Assembly: GCF_000814765.1 (NCBI RefSeq)
Contig: NZ_JWIC01000005.1
Location: 496,001-560,000, forward strand
Direction: 5' to 3'
DNA from: Pseudoalteromonas luteoviolacea
GTDB lineage: Bacteria > Pseudomonadota > Gammaproteobacteria > Enterobacterales > Alteromonadaceae
Length of the DNA stretch: 64,000 nt
Made by a program: the position numbers and the translations under genes. A model generated the notes under the pieces. The model made no database searches. It was not told the origin of the DNA and worked only from the letters and a program-made list of their open reading frames with translations. Below, piece by piece: positions 34,863 to 44,689 of this stretch. Position 1 is the first letter of the stretch. The number at the start of each line of letters is the position of its first letter.

Positions 34863-37277
34863 CTACAACTGGGCCACACTATCTGCAATATTTCGCTTTA
34901 ATAGCCGTAACATTGGCAATGTTCCTACTACTAAGGCTAGTACCAGCACCACTAAACAAAAAGCCAATATCCCCCACCAATCAAGTACCATGGCCATGCT
35001 CCAACCAAATGCCAGTGGCATCACGTATGACAACAATACCCACCCTAAAAGAATACCCAATGGTATCGCCAAGGCGATGGTAACAAGCAATATAATTAAG
35101 GTCTGGGCTAGTTTGGCAGCCAATAACTGCGCTCGCGTTACACCTAAAGTCTGTAATGTCGCCATTTGCTGAAGCTGCTGCCTACCCAGTGTTAAAAAGC
35201 TCACCCATACACCAAATAGCGCAATCAACATGATGAACAGGTTTAGGGCGTGAGTAACACTAAAAGTATTCTCAAATAGCTGTTTTGCGTACTGTTTAAA
35301 TACTTTATTAATGCTTATTTGAGTGCTGTCTATGGACAGCTCTTCTACCAAGTACTTGGTCATATCGTTGATATCTACATCAGGCGCTAAGGTCAAAGAA
35401 AAACCAAACGCTTGATAATTAAAGTCACTGCTTTCAATCACACCGGTTGTGGTAAGTAGTGTTGCCTCTTGCTCTCCGTAATCGTAAAAAATGCCTGTAA
35501 TTTGGCAACTGAACTGCTTATTGCCCTGCTGAACTTGCACAACCTGAGCGATATCTAAACCATATATTCGCCACCCTGGTTCATTCACTAAGCACGGGGC
35601 GATAGCGCCAGTTTTACTGGACAAGTGGTCACTTGTGACTGCTTTCCCGCCCAGTAATTTCACCTGCTGGTGCAAATGCGCATCGCGTCCAAAACTAAGC
35701 AGTTTTATAGGTACTGCATCTTGTTCACGAATAACCTCACTGCGAGCTTGCCAATAAACCCCGACGCGTTCAATCTCTGCCATTTGTTCAAGGGTATGAT
35801 GCATGCTGCTCGACACGACCGCTGGGCGCACATAAAGATCGGCACTGAGACGGTTTTCTAAATGGCCATCCAGGGTCTGGCTAAAGCTTTTCACCATCAC
35901 CAACATACCGATGGCTGCACCCATGGCCATTAATGTCGCGAGCACGGCGCTCAACAACGATTTAATCTGACCCTGACTATCGGCTTTGAGCCATAAAACC
36001 AGTACAGAGTTCGTCGGCCACTGACAAGAGAATACCTTAGAGATAACACCCGGCGTGATACAAAAGAAAATCAGCAAGATCACCGCGCAAAGTAGTAAGG
36101 CCACCAGCTTACTTTGCGCTAGCAAGGCAAGTAATACAGCGCCAACGCAAAGCGCAGCTAAGCACAACCAAAAAACCAACTTATGCTTTATCACCTTAGA
36201 CAAACGATTCGATAAGAAAAAGATCGACAAAACAGCCGTATTAAGCGCAAACCCTAATGCCACCAAGGTCCAGTCCAACTCAACGGTTAAACTTCTATCC
36301 AATTGATAGAAACTGCGAAGCACTTGAGTCACATCAACCACTAGAATATTGGCAAGCATCACGCCAAGTAGCGCACCAAAATAAGCACATAACAGCCCTA
36401 AAGTGCCTAGTTCGATGAACATGGCTTGCTTTAGTTTAATTGGCTGGCAGCCTAATAAATATAGCTGCTTGAGTTGAGCGGCCCGAGAGGCAAAGGCCAA
36501 TTTGATGGCATTAAAACTTAAAAATGCCCCTACGATGTAGCCGAGTAACGCCAAAGCCTGTAAGTTAAAGAAAAACGGCCCAGACAAAGTGTCAAATGCT
36601 TGATCACCTGCTCGCTCAACTCTGGCTTGGCCTTTTAATACGTCAATCAGTGCAAGCTCATCGGCTTCATTTAAATCAAATACTTCAAGGTAGCTCACCT
36701 CACCTTGCGCATTAAGCAGTTTATTCGCCAAGCTAATATCCATCAGTGCTTGAAAGCCCAAACCTTCCATGGGCGAAACTGCATAGCTCAGGCCATTTAG
36801 ATAAAGTGGATTACTATCGAGCCGTGCGAGTAATCTGGGGTCCAAATAAATCGTATCAAATAGCGGCTTTGCTTGGCTATCAGGCTCTATATCACTGCCA
36901 TTTTTTCTGCTCGACGCTGATTGCGAAATCCAATGCAACAGGTTCACCCCTTTAATATTGAGCCATTTACCACTTTCAAGTTGTACTCGACCTTCGAGCA
37001 CCGCTTCAAACTGTGCCTCGGTTTGCCATGAAAGCTGCTGCCTAACAGTAACTGGTAAGCGCTCGGTGCCCAGTGTCGGTTTGATAAAATGGGTCACTGG
37101 CACTTCTAACAAGGCACTGCTATTTGAATACCGTTTGGAGGCCTCCAAGTTAAGGCCAAAAATGGCACTGATCAAGGCGGTGCCTAGGCTAAAGCCAAGT
37201 ACAAATAAAACCAACAGGCCTTTATGCCGCGCATAAAACCGCCAAAAAGCAAAGAAGATTAACTTAAACTCCGTCAT
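34863..37277 (-). CDS. FtsX-family ABC transporter permease
   Basis: 804-aa permease of the MacB/FtsX type. There is an N-terminal helix, a large periplasmic domain (about residues 45-240) and a first bundle of helices (about 245-410), then a second periplasmic domain and a final three-helix FtsX core (about 690-795, LIALFGVWVSFLTLGRQQLQQMATLQTLGVTRAQ). This corresponds to two fused FtsX repeats, as in AttF/G-type permeases. It overlaps the ATPase gene by 14 bases upstream and is eight bases from the lipoprotein gene downstream. It likely extracts or exports a lipophilic substrate with those partners. Confidence 0.85.
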   Translation of the reverse strand: MTEFKLIFFAFWRFYARHKGLLVLFVLGFSLGTALISAIFGLNLEASKRYSNSSALLEVPVTHFIKPTLGTERLPVTVRQQLSWQTEAQFEAVLEGRVQLESGKWLNIKGVNLLHWISQSASSRKNGSDIEPDSQAKPLFDTIYLDPRLLARLDSNPLYLNGLSYAVSPMEGLGFQALMDISLANKLLNAQGEVSYLEVFDLNEADELALIDVLKGQARVERAGDQAFDTLSGPFFFNLQALALLGYIVGAFLSFNAIKLAFASRAAQLKQLYLLGCQPIKLKQAMFIELGTLGLLCAYFGALLGVMLANILVVDVTQVLRSFYQLDRSLTVELDWTLVALGFALNTAVLSIFFLSNRLSKVIKHKLVFWLCLAALCVGAVLLALLAQSKLVALLLCAVILLIFFCITPGVISKVFSCQWPTNSVLVLWLKADSQGQIKSLLSAVLATLMAMGAAIGMLVMVKSFSQTLDGHLENRLSADLYVRPAVVSSSMHHTLEQMAEIERVGVYWQARSEVIREQDAVPIKLLSFGRDAHLHQQVKLLGGKAVTSDHLSSKTGAIAPCLVNEPGWRIYGLDIAQVVQVQQGNKQFSCQITGIFYDYGEQEATLLTTTGVIESSDFNYQAFGFSLTLAPDVDINDMTKYLVEELSIDSTQISINKVFKQYAKQLFENTFSVTHALNLFIMLIALFGVWVSFLTLGRQQLQQMATLQTLGVTRAQLLAAKLAQTLIILLVTIALAIPLGILLGWVLLSYVMPLAFGWSMAMVLDWWGILAFCLVVLVLALVVGTLPMLRLLKRNIADSVAQL

Positions 37278-37926
37278 GAAGCTGTCCGCTTTTTAATCTT
37301 ATTTGTCTTTCAAATTGCACAGCCAGCTTTTCACTGTGCGTGACCATAATTAGGTTAATCTCATGCTCTTTACATAAGGCTTGAAGCAGTTCGAGTACTT
37401 CTTGACTGCGTTCACTATCAAGGTTACCGGTAGGTTCATCCGCTAAGATTACTTTTGGCTGATTGATTATGGCTCTTGCTATGCCTACGCGCTGCTGCTC
37501 TCCTCCGCTGAGTTCACTCGGAAAAGCTGACAATTTATGTGCAATACCAAGCCGAGTTGAAAGCGCCATTAGCGCCGATTTTGTCACTTGAATGCCATTT
37601 AGACGTGCTTGAAAAGTGATGTTATCAGCGATATTGAGCGCTTCTAATAATTGATAATGCTGGAATATCACACCGATTTGGCGTCGGTAGCGCGCCAATT
37701 GGTTTTCATCAAATTCGGATATGACGGTACCATTGACATTAATTTCACCACTGTCTGGTACCAATAGCCCAGCGAGTAAATTTAGTAGCGTGGTTTTCCC
37801 TGAACCACTATCCCCAACTAATGCGACCTGTTGTGCATCTTGGATAGTCACAGACACCTTATCAATAATGCGCCTTTGAGCCTCACCATCAACTCTGGAA
37901 AATACGACATCTTTTAATTGGATCAT
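37264..37926 (-). CDS. LolD/MacB-type ABC transporter ATPase
   Basis: 220-aa ATP-binding subunit. Walker A is GDSGSGKTTLL (about residues 37-47), the signature is LSGGEQQRVGIARA (about 139-152), Walker B VILADEPTGNLD (about 159-170) and the switch His is in VTHSE. The length and LolD-like features fit partners of FtsX-family permeases. It is the promoter-proximal gene of the three-gene export operon. The 14-base overlap with the permease gene supports obligatory co-expression. Confidence 0.92.
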   Translation of the reverse strand: MIQLKDVVFSRVDGEAQRRIIDKVSVTIQDAQQVALVGDSGSGKTTLLNLLAGLLVPDSGEINVNGTVISEFDENQLARYRRQIGVIFQHYQLLEALNIADNITFQARLNGIQVTKSALMALSTRLGIAHKLSAFPSELSGGEQQRVGIARAIINQPKVILADEPTGNLDSERSQEVLELLQALCKEHEINLIMVTHSEKLAVQFERQIRLKSGQLHDGV

Positions 37927-38049
37927 ATCAGCCTCTAGATAATAACGTACTCATTATGCTGCCAAAGGCATATCTGATCTAGCTAGAAACCATTATAAAT
38001 TTGTAACATGATATAGATAACCACATGAAAAATTTGACGATTACAACGG

Positions 38050-38508
38050 TTAATCATATCCATCGATAGAGGGCAATAATACAACTTTAAACCAGTAGTC
38101 TTTGAGGACTTTAAACGCGTTTGCTAAATCATCAAATTCGACGGGTTTTTGAATGTAAGACGCTGCCCCCAAGGCATAACAAGATTCGATATCCTGAGGG
38201 TCACTCGACGTTGTTAATACCACAATTGGGATTGAGCACATTTTGGGATCCGCTTTGAGCTCTCTCAAAAGTTGCCTACCATCCAAGCCAGGCATATTTA
38301 AATCAACCAATGCCAATACCGGGCGTTTTAAATGCTCATGGGTGCTGTACTTTCCACTTTTATATAAATAGTCTTTTGCATCTTGGCCTGATTGGCACCA
38401 TTGAATTGGATTCATAAAGTGGCTTTTTCGCAAACTTCTCAGTATTGCCTCAAAATCATCTGGATTGTCATCCACCAGCAAGATCAAACCTAAGTCTTTA
38501 TCCATCAT
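38050..38508 (-). CDS. Single-domain response regulator (Rcp1-like)
   Basis: 152-aa receiver-only protein: acidic pocket LLVDDNPDDFE, phosphoacceptor in LALVDLNMPGLDG (Asp near residue 69), the switch TTSSDPQDIESCYALGAASYIQKP with Lys. The family resembles Rcp1-type regulators paired with phytochrome-like kinases. It has no output domain. Its ATG is the base next to the stop of the upstream PAS kinase gene, so the two form a two-gene phosphorelay. Confidence 0.9.
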   Translation of the reverse strand: MMDKDLGLILLVDDNPDDFEAILRSLRKSHFMNPIQWCQSGQDAKDYLYKSGKYSTHEHLKRPVLALVDLNMPGLDGRQLLRELKADPKMCSIPIVVLTTSSDPQDIESCYALGAASYIQKPVEFDDLANAFKVLKDYWFKVVLLPSIDGYD

Positions 38509-40017
38509 TCAGTCTCCTAGCTTTAAGGTAAAGTTAAAACAACTGCCTTGGCCAAGTTCCGATTCGACCCAAATATGTCCACTGTGCCTTTCAATAATCT
38601 TTTTAACAAACGTTAGACCTACGCCTGTGCCACGAACTGCGTCATCCTCTTCATTGAGTCGTTTGAAAATTCTAAAAATATCTTCAAAAAAGCAGGTATC
38701 TATCCCTATGCCATTGTCTTTGACATAAAATACTTGCGGTTCCAGCACCTGAGTATGAGGATTCATAGCCGCTTTCACCCCAATTTCTATTTGTTTACGT
38801 GCGGACTGATTATATTTAACCGCGTTAGAAATGAGGTTACGAAATAACTCAGATACGCGCGGCTTATCGCAGGTAATACTTGGCAATGGCGAAGGGATCA
38901 GCAAATCGACACTTTGCGTGGTTTCTTCAGGTAAAGTCAGCTCTGCGACATTGTCAATTAACGCATTTAAATCCACTTCCTCAATGGCTAAATCTTGCCT
39001 ACCCAATCGCGAGTAATACAATAAGCTGTCGACCAGCTTTTCCATTCTTGTACATAAAAAACGAATTCTTGATATCCTACGTAACCCTTCTTTTCCCAGT
39101 GAATCGGCATGATCCTCCTCTAAAAAAAGCGCATTGTTGGCAAGCCCCCTTAACGGTTCTTTTAAATCGTGAGATGCAATGTAGGCAAATTGATCAAGCT
39201 CAGAGTTACTGATCTGGAGTTTTCGGATGTAAGTGTCTATTGCTATTTCTGCCGCTTTTCGATCTGATATATCTCTGACTGTACCGACAAACATGGTTTT
39301 ACCTTGTACAGTCATCTCATTGACACCCAGCTCTAGTGGAAATAAATGCCCACTGCTGCGCCTGCCAGTGATCTCTCGCCCAATCCCAATGATTTTTTTA
39401 TCTCCCGAGGTGTGGTAGTTTTTGAGGTAAGAGTCGTGCTCAGATTGATATGGCTCAGGCATTAACATTTTGACATTGCGCCCAATCACATCTCTTGCCC
39501 GATAACCAAAAATATTTTCAGCAGCCGTGTTAAAACCGTGGATCACCCCTTTCATATCAATCGTAATAAGACCATCTAACACCGTATCCATAATGGTCTC
39601 AATGTGCTCGACATACGACTTGATTGAAAGGTCAGCCTGCTTACGCTCCGAGATATCCCTGACAGTACACAGAACGACTTCATCCGCAGGCAATACACTA
39701 ATGGACAGCTCAAGAGGAAATTTGCTCGCATCTTTTTTAAGGGCAAGTAGCTCTATCCCTGTACGACATGGCTTCCTATACAAAAGCGCTATTTTTTCGT
39801 CGGTAACATTGTGTAAATATTTAAAGTATTTACTTTGCTCGGATTTAGGAATAAGAAGTGCAATGTTTTTCCCTAATACTTCCTCTTTGCTGTAGCCAAA
39901 AATTTGCGTCGCTGACATATTAAAGCTGAGAATTTCTCCCTGCAAATTGGTCATAAAAATTCCATCTATGACGCTGTCTATTACAGTTTCTAGCTGTAAC
40001 TCTCCAAATTTAGTCAC
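38509..40017 (-). CDS. PAS-PAS sensor histidine kinase
   Basis: 502-aa soluble kinase with two PAS/PAC units (about residues 8-130 and 135-262). Each ends in a PAC-like CTVRDISERKQA or GTVRDISDRKAA. HisKA follows (QFAYIASHDLKEPLRGLANNA, His near residue 289), then the ATPase domain (FRNLISNAVKYN, VKDNGIGID, GTGVGLTFVKKI). No membrane helix, GAF or PHY domain is seen, so the signal is probably cytosolic such as redox, light or oxygen. It partners the downstream single-domain regulator. Confidence 0.9.
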   Translation of the reverse strand: MTKFGELQLETVIDSVIDGIFMTNLQGEILSFNMSATQIFGYSKEEVLGKNIALLIPKSEQSKYFKYLHNVTDEKIALLYRKPCRTGIELLALKKDASKFPLELSISVLPADEVVLCTVRDISERKQADLSIKSYVEHIETIMDTVLDGLITIDMKGVIHGFNTAAENIFGYRARDVIGRNVKMLMPEPYQSEHDSYLKNYHTSGDKKIIGIGREITGRRSSGHLFPLELGVNEMTVQGKTMFVGTVRDISDRKAAEIAIDTYIRKLQISNSELDQFAYIASHDLKEPLRGLANNALFLEEDHADSLGKEGLRRISRIRFLCTRMEKLVDSLLYYSRLGRQDLAIEEVDLNALIDNVAELTLPEETTQSVDLLIPSPLPSITCDKPRVSELFRNLISNAVKYNQSARKQIEIGVKAAMNPHTQVLEPQVFYVKDNGIGIDTCFFEDIFRIFKRLNEEDDAVRGTGVGLTFVKKIIERHSGHIWVESELGQGSCFNFTLKLGD

Positions 40018-40115
40018 GCTTCGACCGTTTCCTAACGTTGAGCTTGTTAATAAAGTGTAGTCAACGAAGTCAGCCTGTGCAGATTAATCTTTATTTATCA
40101 GTCCCTAAGATGAGA

Positions 40116-40871
40116 CTAGTCGAGTAGTTGCCATTTTCGAACAATCTCATCGTAGCGTCCTGAAGTCTTAATCGCGGCAAGTGACTCTCGCAATTTTTTT
40201 GCCTGCGCTTTAGAAAACTGCAAATTCGCTGCAAGGTGCAGCTCTGAGGGGAAATCATGAAGGGTCAATTTGTTTTCTAGTAATGCCGGATCTAGCCCTA
40301 GCTCATCAAGTTCGCGCTGCAACGTTCTCGTATTTGTTAAAATAAAGTCTGTTCGACCTCGATATAACATGTGCCACATACTTTTATAATGCGATGCTAA
40401 AACAAGGTCATGCTCCTCCGAGAAGCCTGCTTCTTTCAAGTAATACTCACTGTAATATCCCCGAATAGTGCTCACACGATACTTTTTAGCCTGCTCAAGT
40501 GACTCCAAAGATGCGGAGTTTGTTTTTAGACCAATTAACGATGCTGAACTCTGGCACATGCTGCCTAAAAATTGATAGTTTAAAGCGCGGCTGGGGGTTT
40601 TTAACCAGGCTAACATCACCACATCAGATTTTGTTTGCAGCTCATAATGCGCTCTGGCCATCGGCAGTATGTCAAACTTAGCTTCCAAGCCGCTGTGCGC
40701 TTTTAGTGCCTTGGCAATGTCAACTAACACTCCATCAGGTTGCCCATGTGCATTTAAATAATGATATGGCGGTAAATCTTCTGCAACAAACCTGATGGCA
40801 TTTGCGTGCACATTCGAATTCATGAATGCAATGATGGTAATAATAAAAAGGGTAAAAAAGCGAAATGACAT
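40116..40871 (-). CDS. Periplasmic solute-binding protein, family 3-like
   Basis: 251 aa counted from MSFRFFTLFIITIIAF, which is an evident signal peptide (cleavage near HANA-IRF). The longer frame back to 41237 runs over the neighbouring plus-strand gene and is rejected. The mature part shows the SBP_bac_3 pattern: RFVAEDLPPYHYLNAHGQPDGVLVDIAKAL, then LPMARAHYEL and YRVSTIRGYYSEYYL. These stand-alone binding proteins without a permease are frequent in Pseudoalteromonas-like genomes and may act as receptors. The ligand is unknown. It is divergent from the spermidine-synthase-fold gene. Confidence 0.8.
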   Translation of the reverse strand: MSFRFFTLFIITIIAFMNSNVHANAIRFVAEDLPPYHYLNAHGQPDGVLVDIAKALKAHSGLEAKFDILPMARAHYELQTKSDVVMLAWLKTPSRALNYQFLGSMCQSSASLIGLKTNSASLESLEQAKKYRVSTIRGYYSEYYLKEAGFSEEHDLVLASHYKSMWHMLYRGRTDFILTNTRTLQRELDELGLDPALLENKLTLHDFPSELHLAANLQFSKAQAKKLRESLAAIKTSGRYDEIVRKWQLLD

Positions 40872-41055
40872 TTTTTTTATTCTTGCTATCGACCTGTCGA
40901 GTGTGACTGGTTTTGCGTAAAAGATCAACACAGATATGACTGCGCCGATATGACTTCTTTTTACGCTATATCCAATGCAATCTATCTGATTTATATTACA
41001 AAAAGTAAAATATAACGCTAAACTTAACAGTCTCGGTTTTAAAACTTCTGGTCTT

Positions 41056-41805
41056 ATGAGTGACATACCAATCAACACCCCTGCGACCCTATTAGAGATA
41101 GAGGAAAACGGCAGAAAGATCCAAGTGATGGAAAATGACGCGCTACGTTGGTTTAACATTGACGGCGTCATGCAATCTGCCATGTCCATCTCAGAGCCAA
41201 GCAGTTTGGTATTTCCGCATATGCTATTTATGGCCATTGTGACCTATGAGTGCACCACAGCGAATCGAATACTCGATATCGGGTTAGGTGGCGGCGGGTT
41301 ATTGCGCTTCCTCAGTGATAAATACCCTCAAGCAGACATTGAGACAGTAGAAAAAAGCCAACACATTATTGACTTATACAGACAGTTTTTTAATCCCGAT
41401 GAAATAACAAGCAGGGTACATTGCAAAGATGCCTACGAATTTGTCACACAACACACCCACACCACACCTTTTGACTTAATACTGGTTGATATTTTCGATT
41501 CAGAAACACTACTGCCCTTTATTTTTGAGCCACAATTTTATTCAAACCTCAAACACTTAACCGCCAAAAATGGGTGGATAGCACTGAACACTGTATTTAC
41601 CGATCGCGCACAAATTAGCAAGCTATCAAATGTACTGACCGAGATATTTTCTGAAACCACAATTTACGGGTTTAAAGCCGCGCAGTTTGCCAATATTGTT
41701 TGGGTGGTCGCCACCGACAATCAAGTACTCAATCCAATTTGGCAACAGCAAGCATTCTTTAGCACAAGTAAAATCGATGGCCTAACATACTTACTGGATG
41801 ACTAG
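41056..41805 (+). CDS. Spermidine-synthase-fold methyltransferase-like protein
   Basis: 249-aa protein with the Rossmann motif ILDIGLGGGGLLRFL (about residues 72-86), acidic strand end ETVEKSQHIIDLYRQFF and FDLILVDIFDSE (about 134-145), as in spermine/spermidine synthases. The catalytic Asp region of true aminopropyltransferases (GGGDG, DxxD) is only partly kept, so a different transferase role is possible. It has no membrane helices or signal peptide. No polyamine genes are nearby. It is convergent with the 168-aa membrane protein gene. Confidence 0.68.
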   Translation: MSDIPINTPATLLEIEENGRKIQVMENDALRWFNIDGVMQSAMSISEPSSLVFPHMLFMAIVTYECTTANRILDIGLGGGGLLRFLSDKYPQADIETVEKSQHIIDLYRQFFNPDEITSRVHCKDAYEFVTQHTHTTPFDLILVDIFDSETLLPFIFEPQFYSNLKHLTAKNGWIALNTVFTDRAQISKLSNVLTEIFSETTIYGFKAAQFANIVWVVATDNQVLNPIWQQQAFFSTSKIDGLTYLLDD

Positions 41806-41819
41806 ACACCACTTATCAG

Positions 41820-42326
41820 TTACAACTGGTGTGCTTGCTTGTCTATGACTGCAATTTTATACGCAGCTTTTAACATCACGCCAATCGCAACGATATTTAA
41901 TACGATGCTAAACCACGCCTCAAACATCAGTAGCTCAACCTGGAAATTTCGCATATAGCTTGCCAGCTGATCAACAATCTCAATTGAAATACCGATGACA
42001 ATGAGCATAAACCCGTAGTATTCAGAGGTCTCATTCAATAATTTGTGCTGCTCTAAGTTCGGATCTTGCTTACTGTCCCAAGCGCGTTTTGAGAGAATTT
42101 TTCGACCATCCATGACAGCACCAAACCCAATCAGTAAAATGGTAATGGTTGCTTCATTATCAATGATATTTTGATATCCGTGTTCATCCATATGCCCAAA
42201 TAAAAAACGTAAATCTTCTACGGTGATATTGGTCACTAACATGCAGATCAAAACCAACGGGAATAATAAAAAAGCTCTATTTAATGCGACAGTGTATATC
42301 AACTGACTGGTTCTCGATTTTGGCAT
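41820..42326 (-). CDS. Unknown four-helix membrane protein
   Basis: 168-aa protein I do not recognise. Hydrophobic segments occur at about residues 16-35, 60-75, 103-122 and 135-158, giving a likely four-helix inner-membrane protein. A charged cytoplasmic loop (SKRAWDSKQDPNLEQHKLLNE) separates helices two and three. It has no signal peptide, catalytic motif or operon partner, so only its membrane location can be supported. Confidence 0.6.
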   Translation of the reverse strand: MPKSRTSQLIYTVALNRAFLLFPLVLICMLVTNITVEDLRFLFGHMDEHGYQNIIDNEATITILLIGFGAVMDGRKILSKRAWDSKQDPNLEQHKLLNETSEYYGFMLIVIGISIEIVDQLASYMRNFQVELLMFEAWFSIVLNIVAIGVMLKAAYKIAVIDKQAHQL

Positions 42327-42484
42327 CTTCTGCTCAGCGGCTCGGTTTAAAAATATTTCAAACGCTGGATCTTAGTCATTTATCAAAGATTGACAAGCTG
42401 ATCTAGCGTATTTCTTAATATCCAATGCAAGATTAAGGCAGCGTTACTTAATCAGACCCACAATAAATAGGTAACACTGTTTTC

Positions 42485-43228
42485 TTAATTACGCTTAACA
42501 CTTTTCCCCAACATCAATCTCACAAAGGCCCTAAACGGTATAACTTGCATCAAAATAGCAATTAATCGCCAGCGCTTTGTAATGTACACCACCCGCTTTT
42601 TTTGCTCTACAGCACACAGGATTTGCAAAGCGGCTTTCTCCACTGACGCTAGCCAAAAAATGCCATCGCCTTTGGCCATTTGCGTATCAACAAACCCAGG
42701 GCGAATGTCTGTTACGGTGATATTTACCCCAGTTTTATGGGCGCGGCAATATAGACCCTCTAAGTAATTAGACATGTAAGCTTTGGAAGCATTATAGGCT
42801 GGGCAAGGTCCACCGCGCAGCGCCATGATCGAAGAAGTTGCAGCGATGTGCCCATGCCCTTGCTTAGCAAAATAACGATAGGCTGCATTTGCAATTGCAG
42901 TGAACCCTGTCACATTCACATCGACAGTATCCAGCTCGCCACGCAGGGGGAATTCGGGATCACAATGACCCGTTCCCGAATTAATAATTACTGTATCGAC
43001 CCCTTCCATGTTATCTATCAATTGCTCCAACTTTTCAGCCGCATCATATGGTTTGGTAATGTCCATCACACAGGTGTACGTGTCACTCGATATAGATTGC
43101 TGTAATGAAGACAGCAGCGCTTCTCGTCGGCCCGTCATCCCCAACACATAACCTTGTCGCGCCATTTTAAGCGCAAGTGCTCTCCCAATCCCTGATGTCG
43201 CGCCAATAATAATTGCTTTTTTCACCAT
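42485..43228 (-). CDS. Short-chain dehydrogenase/reductase
   Basis: 247-aa classical SDR. The NAD(P) motif is GATSGIGRALAL (residues 8-19), the Ser is in ATSSIMALRG and the catalytic pair is in PAYNASKAYM (YxxxK, about residues 149-153). The basic residues GRREALL after the second strand suggest NADP(H). The substrate is unknown; similarity in style to YbbO/DltE-type oxidoreductases is an impression. It is monocistronic. Confidence 0.88.
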   Translation of the reverse strand: MVKKAIIIGATSGIGRALALKMARQGYVLGMTGRREALLSSLQQSISSDTYTCVMDITKPYDAAEKLEQLIDNMEGVDTVIINSGTGHCDPEFPLRGELDTVDVNVTGFTAIANAAYRYFAKQGHGHIAATSSIMALRGGPCPAYNASKAYMSNYLEGLYCRAHKTGVNITVTDIRPGFVDTQMAKGDGIFWLASVEKAALQILCAVEQKKRVVYITKRWRLIAILMQVIPFRAFVRLMLGKSVKRN

Positions 43229-43398
43229 GCCTGCTTCTCGTTTTTGTTATTTGTATGAACTTTGCGTGAGTACTGTCGCAAATAAATGTACATAATAATC
43301 ATAAGAAGAAAAGAAAAAGGCGTTAACACGGTAATCAAGGAGGTTAAATGGAAAGTACAAAGCACAGGCAATACCCGTGCTTTTTAAAAGCGTTCGGC

Positions 43399-44127
43399 TT
43401 AGTTTACGTCAATGGTTACGGTCGCAGGTGCACTAGTAACATCATATAAATTATTGCCTTTAATTCGATATCTAAACGAATCTTGGCCTACAAAACCCGC
43501 TTTGGGTGTATAGGTAATGGTGTGATCGTCATTCACTGTCACACGACCATTTTTAGCCCACGCATAGACTTCGACACCAAAATAGTATGGTACGTTTGCA
43601 TCATTGTCTTTCACATTAATTGTAATAGCTTGATTAACCGGAGTCTGCATACTGTCATCGCTTGGATAATAGTCATACTCGATATTGAATGCCTCATCAA
43701 GACTTACGCGAACCACACCCCATTCAGATGTTTCGCCTGCAGGGTTAATTATGCGAAATGGGATGGTTTCTATCTTGTTTGTTCCATCCGAAACCGACGC
43801 ATAGTATAAGAGCTTGCCTTTAAACTCAATCCAACGTCTATCTAAAATATTATATGCTACAGCCTGACCATAGACAGTACGCACTTGGTCGTAAAAACCG
43901 ATTTGATTATAGGCTTTATCTGCATTCAATTGGATTCTCAATTCGTTGTTTGAATAATTTGGATCAGTAACATGACCATTGCCAAATATATCGAACTCTT
44001 CTTGTATTTGCAGACCTGAATTAAACTCATAAGTTGTTTTATTCAGCACAGGAGCCGCCTGCACACAGTGAGATAACAAGCCTACGCTTAGCGCCACCGC
44101 CAATGTCTTATGTGTTATTTTACTCAT
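43399..44127 (-). CDS. Secreted protein with C-terminal Ig-like (Big_9/cadherin-like) domain
   Basis: 242 aa with a signal peptide ending near HCVQA-APV. The first two thirds, beginning LNKTTYEFNSGLQIQEEFDIFGNG, are a beta-rich region I do not recognise. The C-terminal 80 residues are a bacterial Ig-like repeat: VNQAITINVKDNDANV, then GRVTVNDDHTITYTPKAGFVGQDSFRYRI with the typical F-x-G-x-D-x-F-x-Y block. Such domains occur in surface or adhesin proteins, usually in multiple copies. A single copy on a small secreted protein suggests a free or matrix-bound factor. Confidence 0.7.
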   Translation of the reverse strand: MSKITHKTLAVALSVGLLSHCVQAAPVLNKTTYEFNSGLQIQEEFDIFGNGHVTDPNYSNNELRIQLNADKAYNQIGFYDQVRTVYGQAVAYNILDRRWIEFKGKLLYYASVSDGTNKIETIPFRIINPAGETSEWGVVRVSLDEAFNIEYDYYPSDDSMQTPVNQAITINVKDNDANVPYYFGVEVYAWAKNGRVTVNDDHTITYTPKAGFVGQDSFRYRIKGNNLYDVTSAPATVTIDVN

Positions 44128-44604
44128 TTAAAAATTTCCTTTTATTGATCTTTCATTGTTATTTAAAAAACATTCATAATAAAAATTATCACCTACCTGA
44201 GGTTATAAATATATTTATACTAAAATATATAACCACCTACCAAATATCATTTTTTTATATTCAAATTTACTCATCAAAAAAGACGAGTCACCTCAAAAAA
44301 TGGGTGTGATAAAAAATTGAACACCTCCTCTTTAAAGACGAAGCAAAACAGATAAACTTAAAGCCAATTTACAGTATTAAATCTCTGTTCAATAATTTAC
44401 ACCTTTATGTGCAACAATCTGAAACACATCGCTTTAAAGGACATTACACGTCTCACTTTGTAATCACAATATGCGTTGGGCGTCGTTCAAAACTGACAAT
44501 ATTCACACAAAAAAACAAGCAACCAAATATAGATTTGATAAGTTGAAAATCCGACATGCACAGGTAATAATCAGTGAGCTATTTTGCTTACAAAAGGAAT
44601 GAAT
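44128..44604. other. AT-rich intergenic stretch without a gene
   Basis: About 477 bases with no credible coding region. At 44191-44240 an interrupted dyad GGTTATA...TATAACC lies between two copies of CACCTACC; its function is unknown. The stretch presumably holds the promoters of the Ig-like gene and the YdcZ unit. Confidence 0.4.
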
Positions 44605-44688
44605 ATGTCTCATATTAAGATAAGAATGGCCCATAAATTGTACCCAAAAAGCACACCCGAGCCTCATCACAAAACATTAGGCGTCTAA
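44605..44688 (+). CDS. Putative 27-aa upstream ORF of the YdcZ-type gene
   Basis: Starts at ATG 44605 seven bases after AAAAGGAA, a better ribosome site than that of the next gene, and stops one base before the YdcZ-type ATG (TAACATG). The peptide begins MSHIKIRMAHKLYPK. No known family. The close spacing suggests a translated leader coupling expression of the membrane protein, or chance. Confidence 0.35.
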   Translation: MSHIKIRMAHKLYPKSTPEPHHKTLGV

Positions 44689-44689
44689 C

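Noticed and set aside
40872..41237. N-terminal extension of the solute-binding protein over the spermidine-synthase-fold gene
   Set aside because: The extension has no ribosome site, overlaps a real gene on the other strand, and would bury the obvious signal peptide at MSFRFFTLFII.
44191..44240. Dyad GGTTATA/TATAACC as an attC or mobile element end
   Set aside because: No R''/R' boxes, no target duplication and only seven paired bases in very AT-rich DNA.
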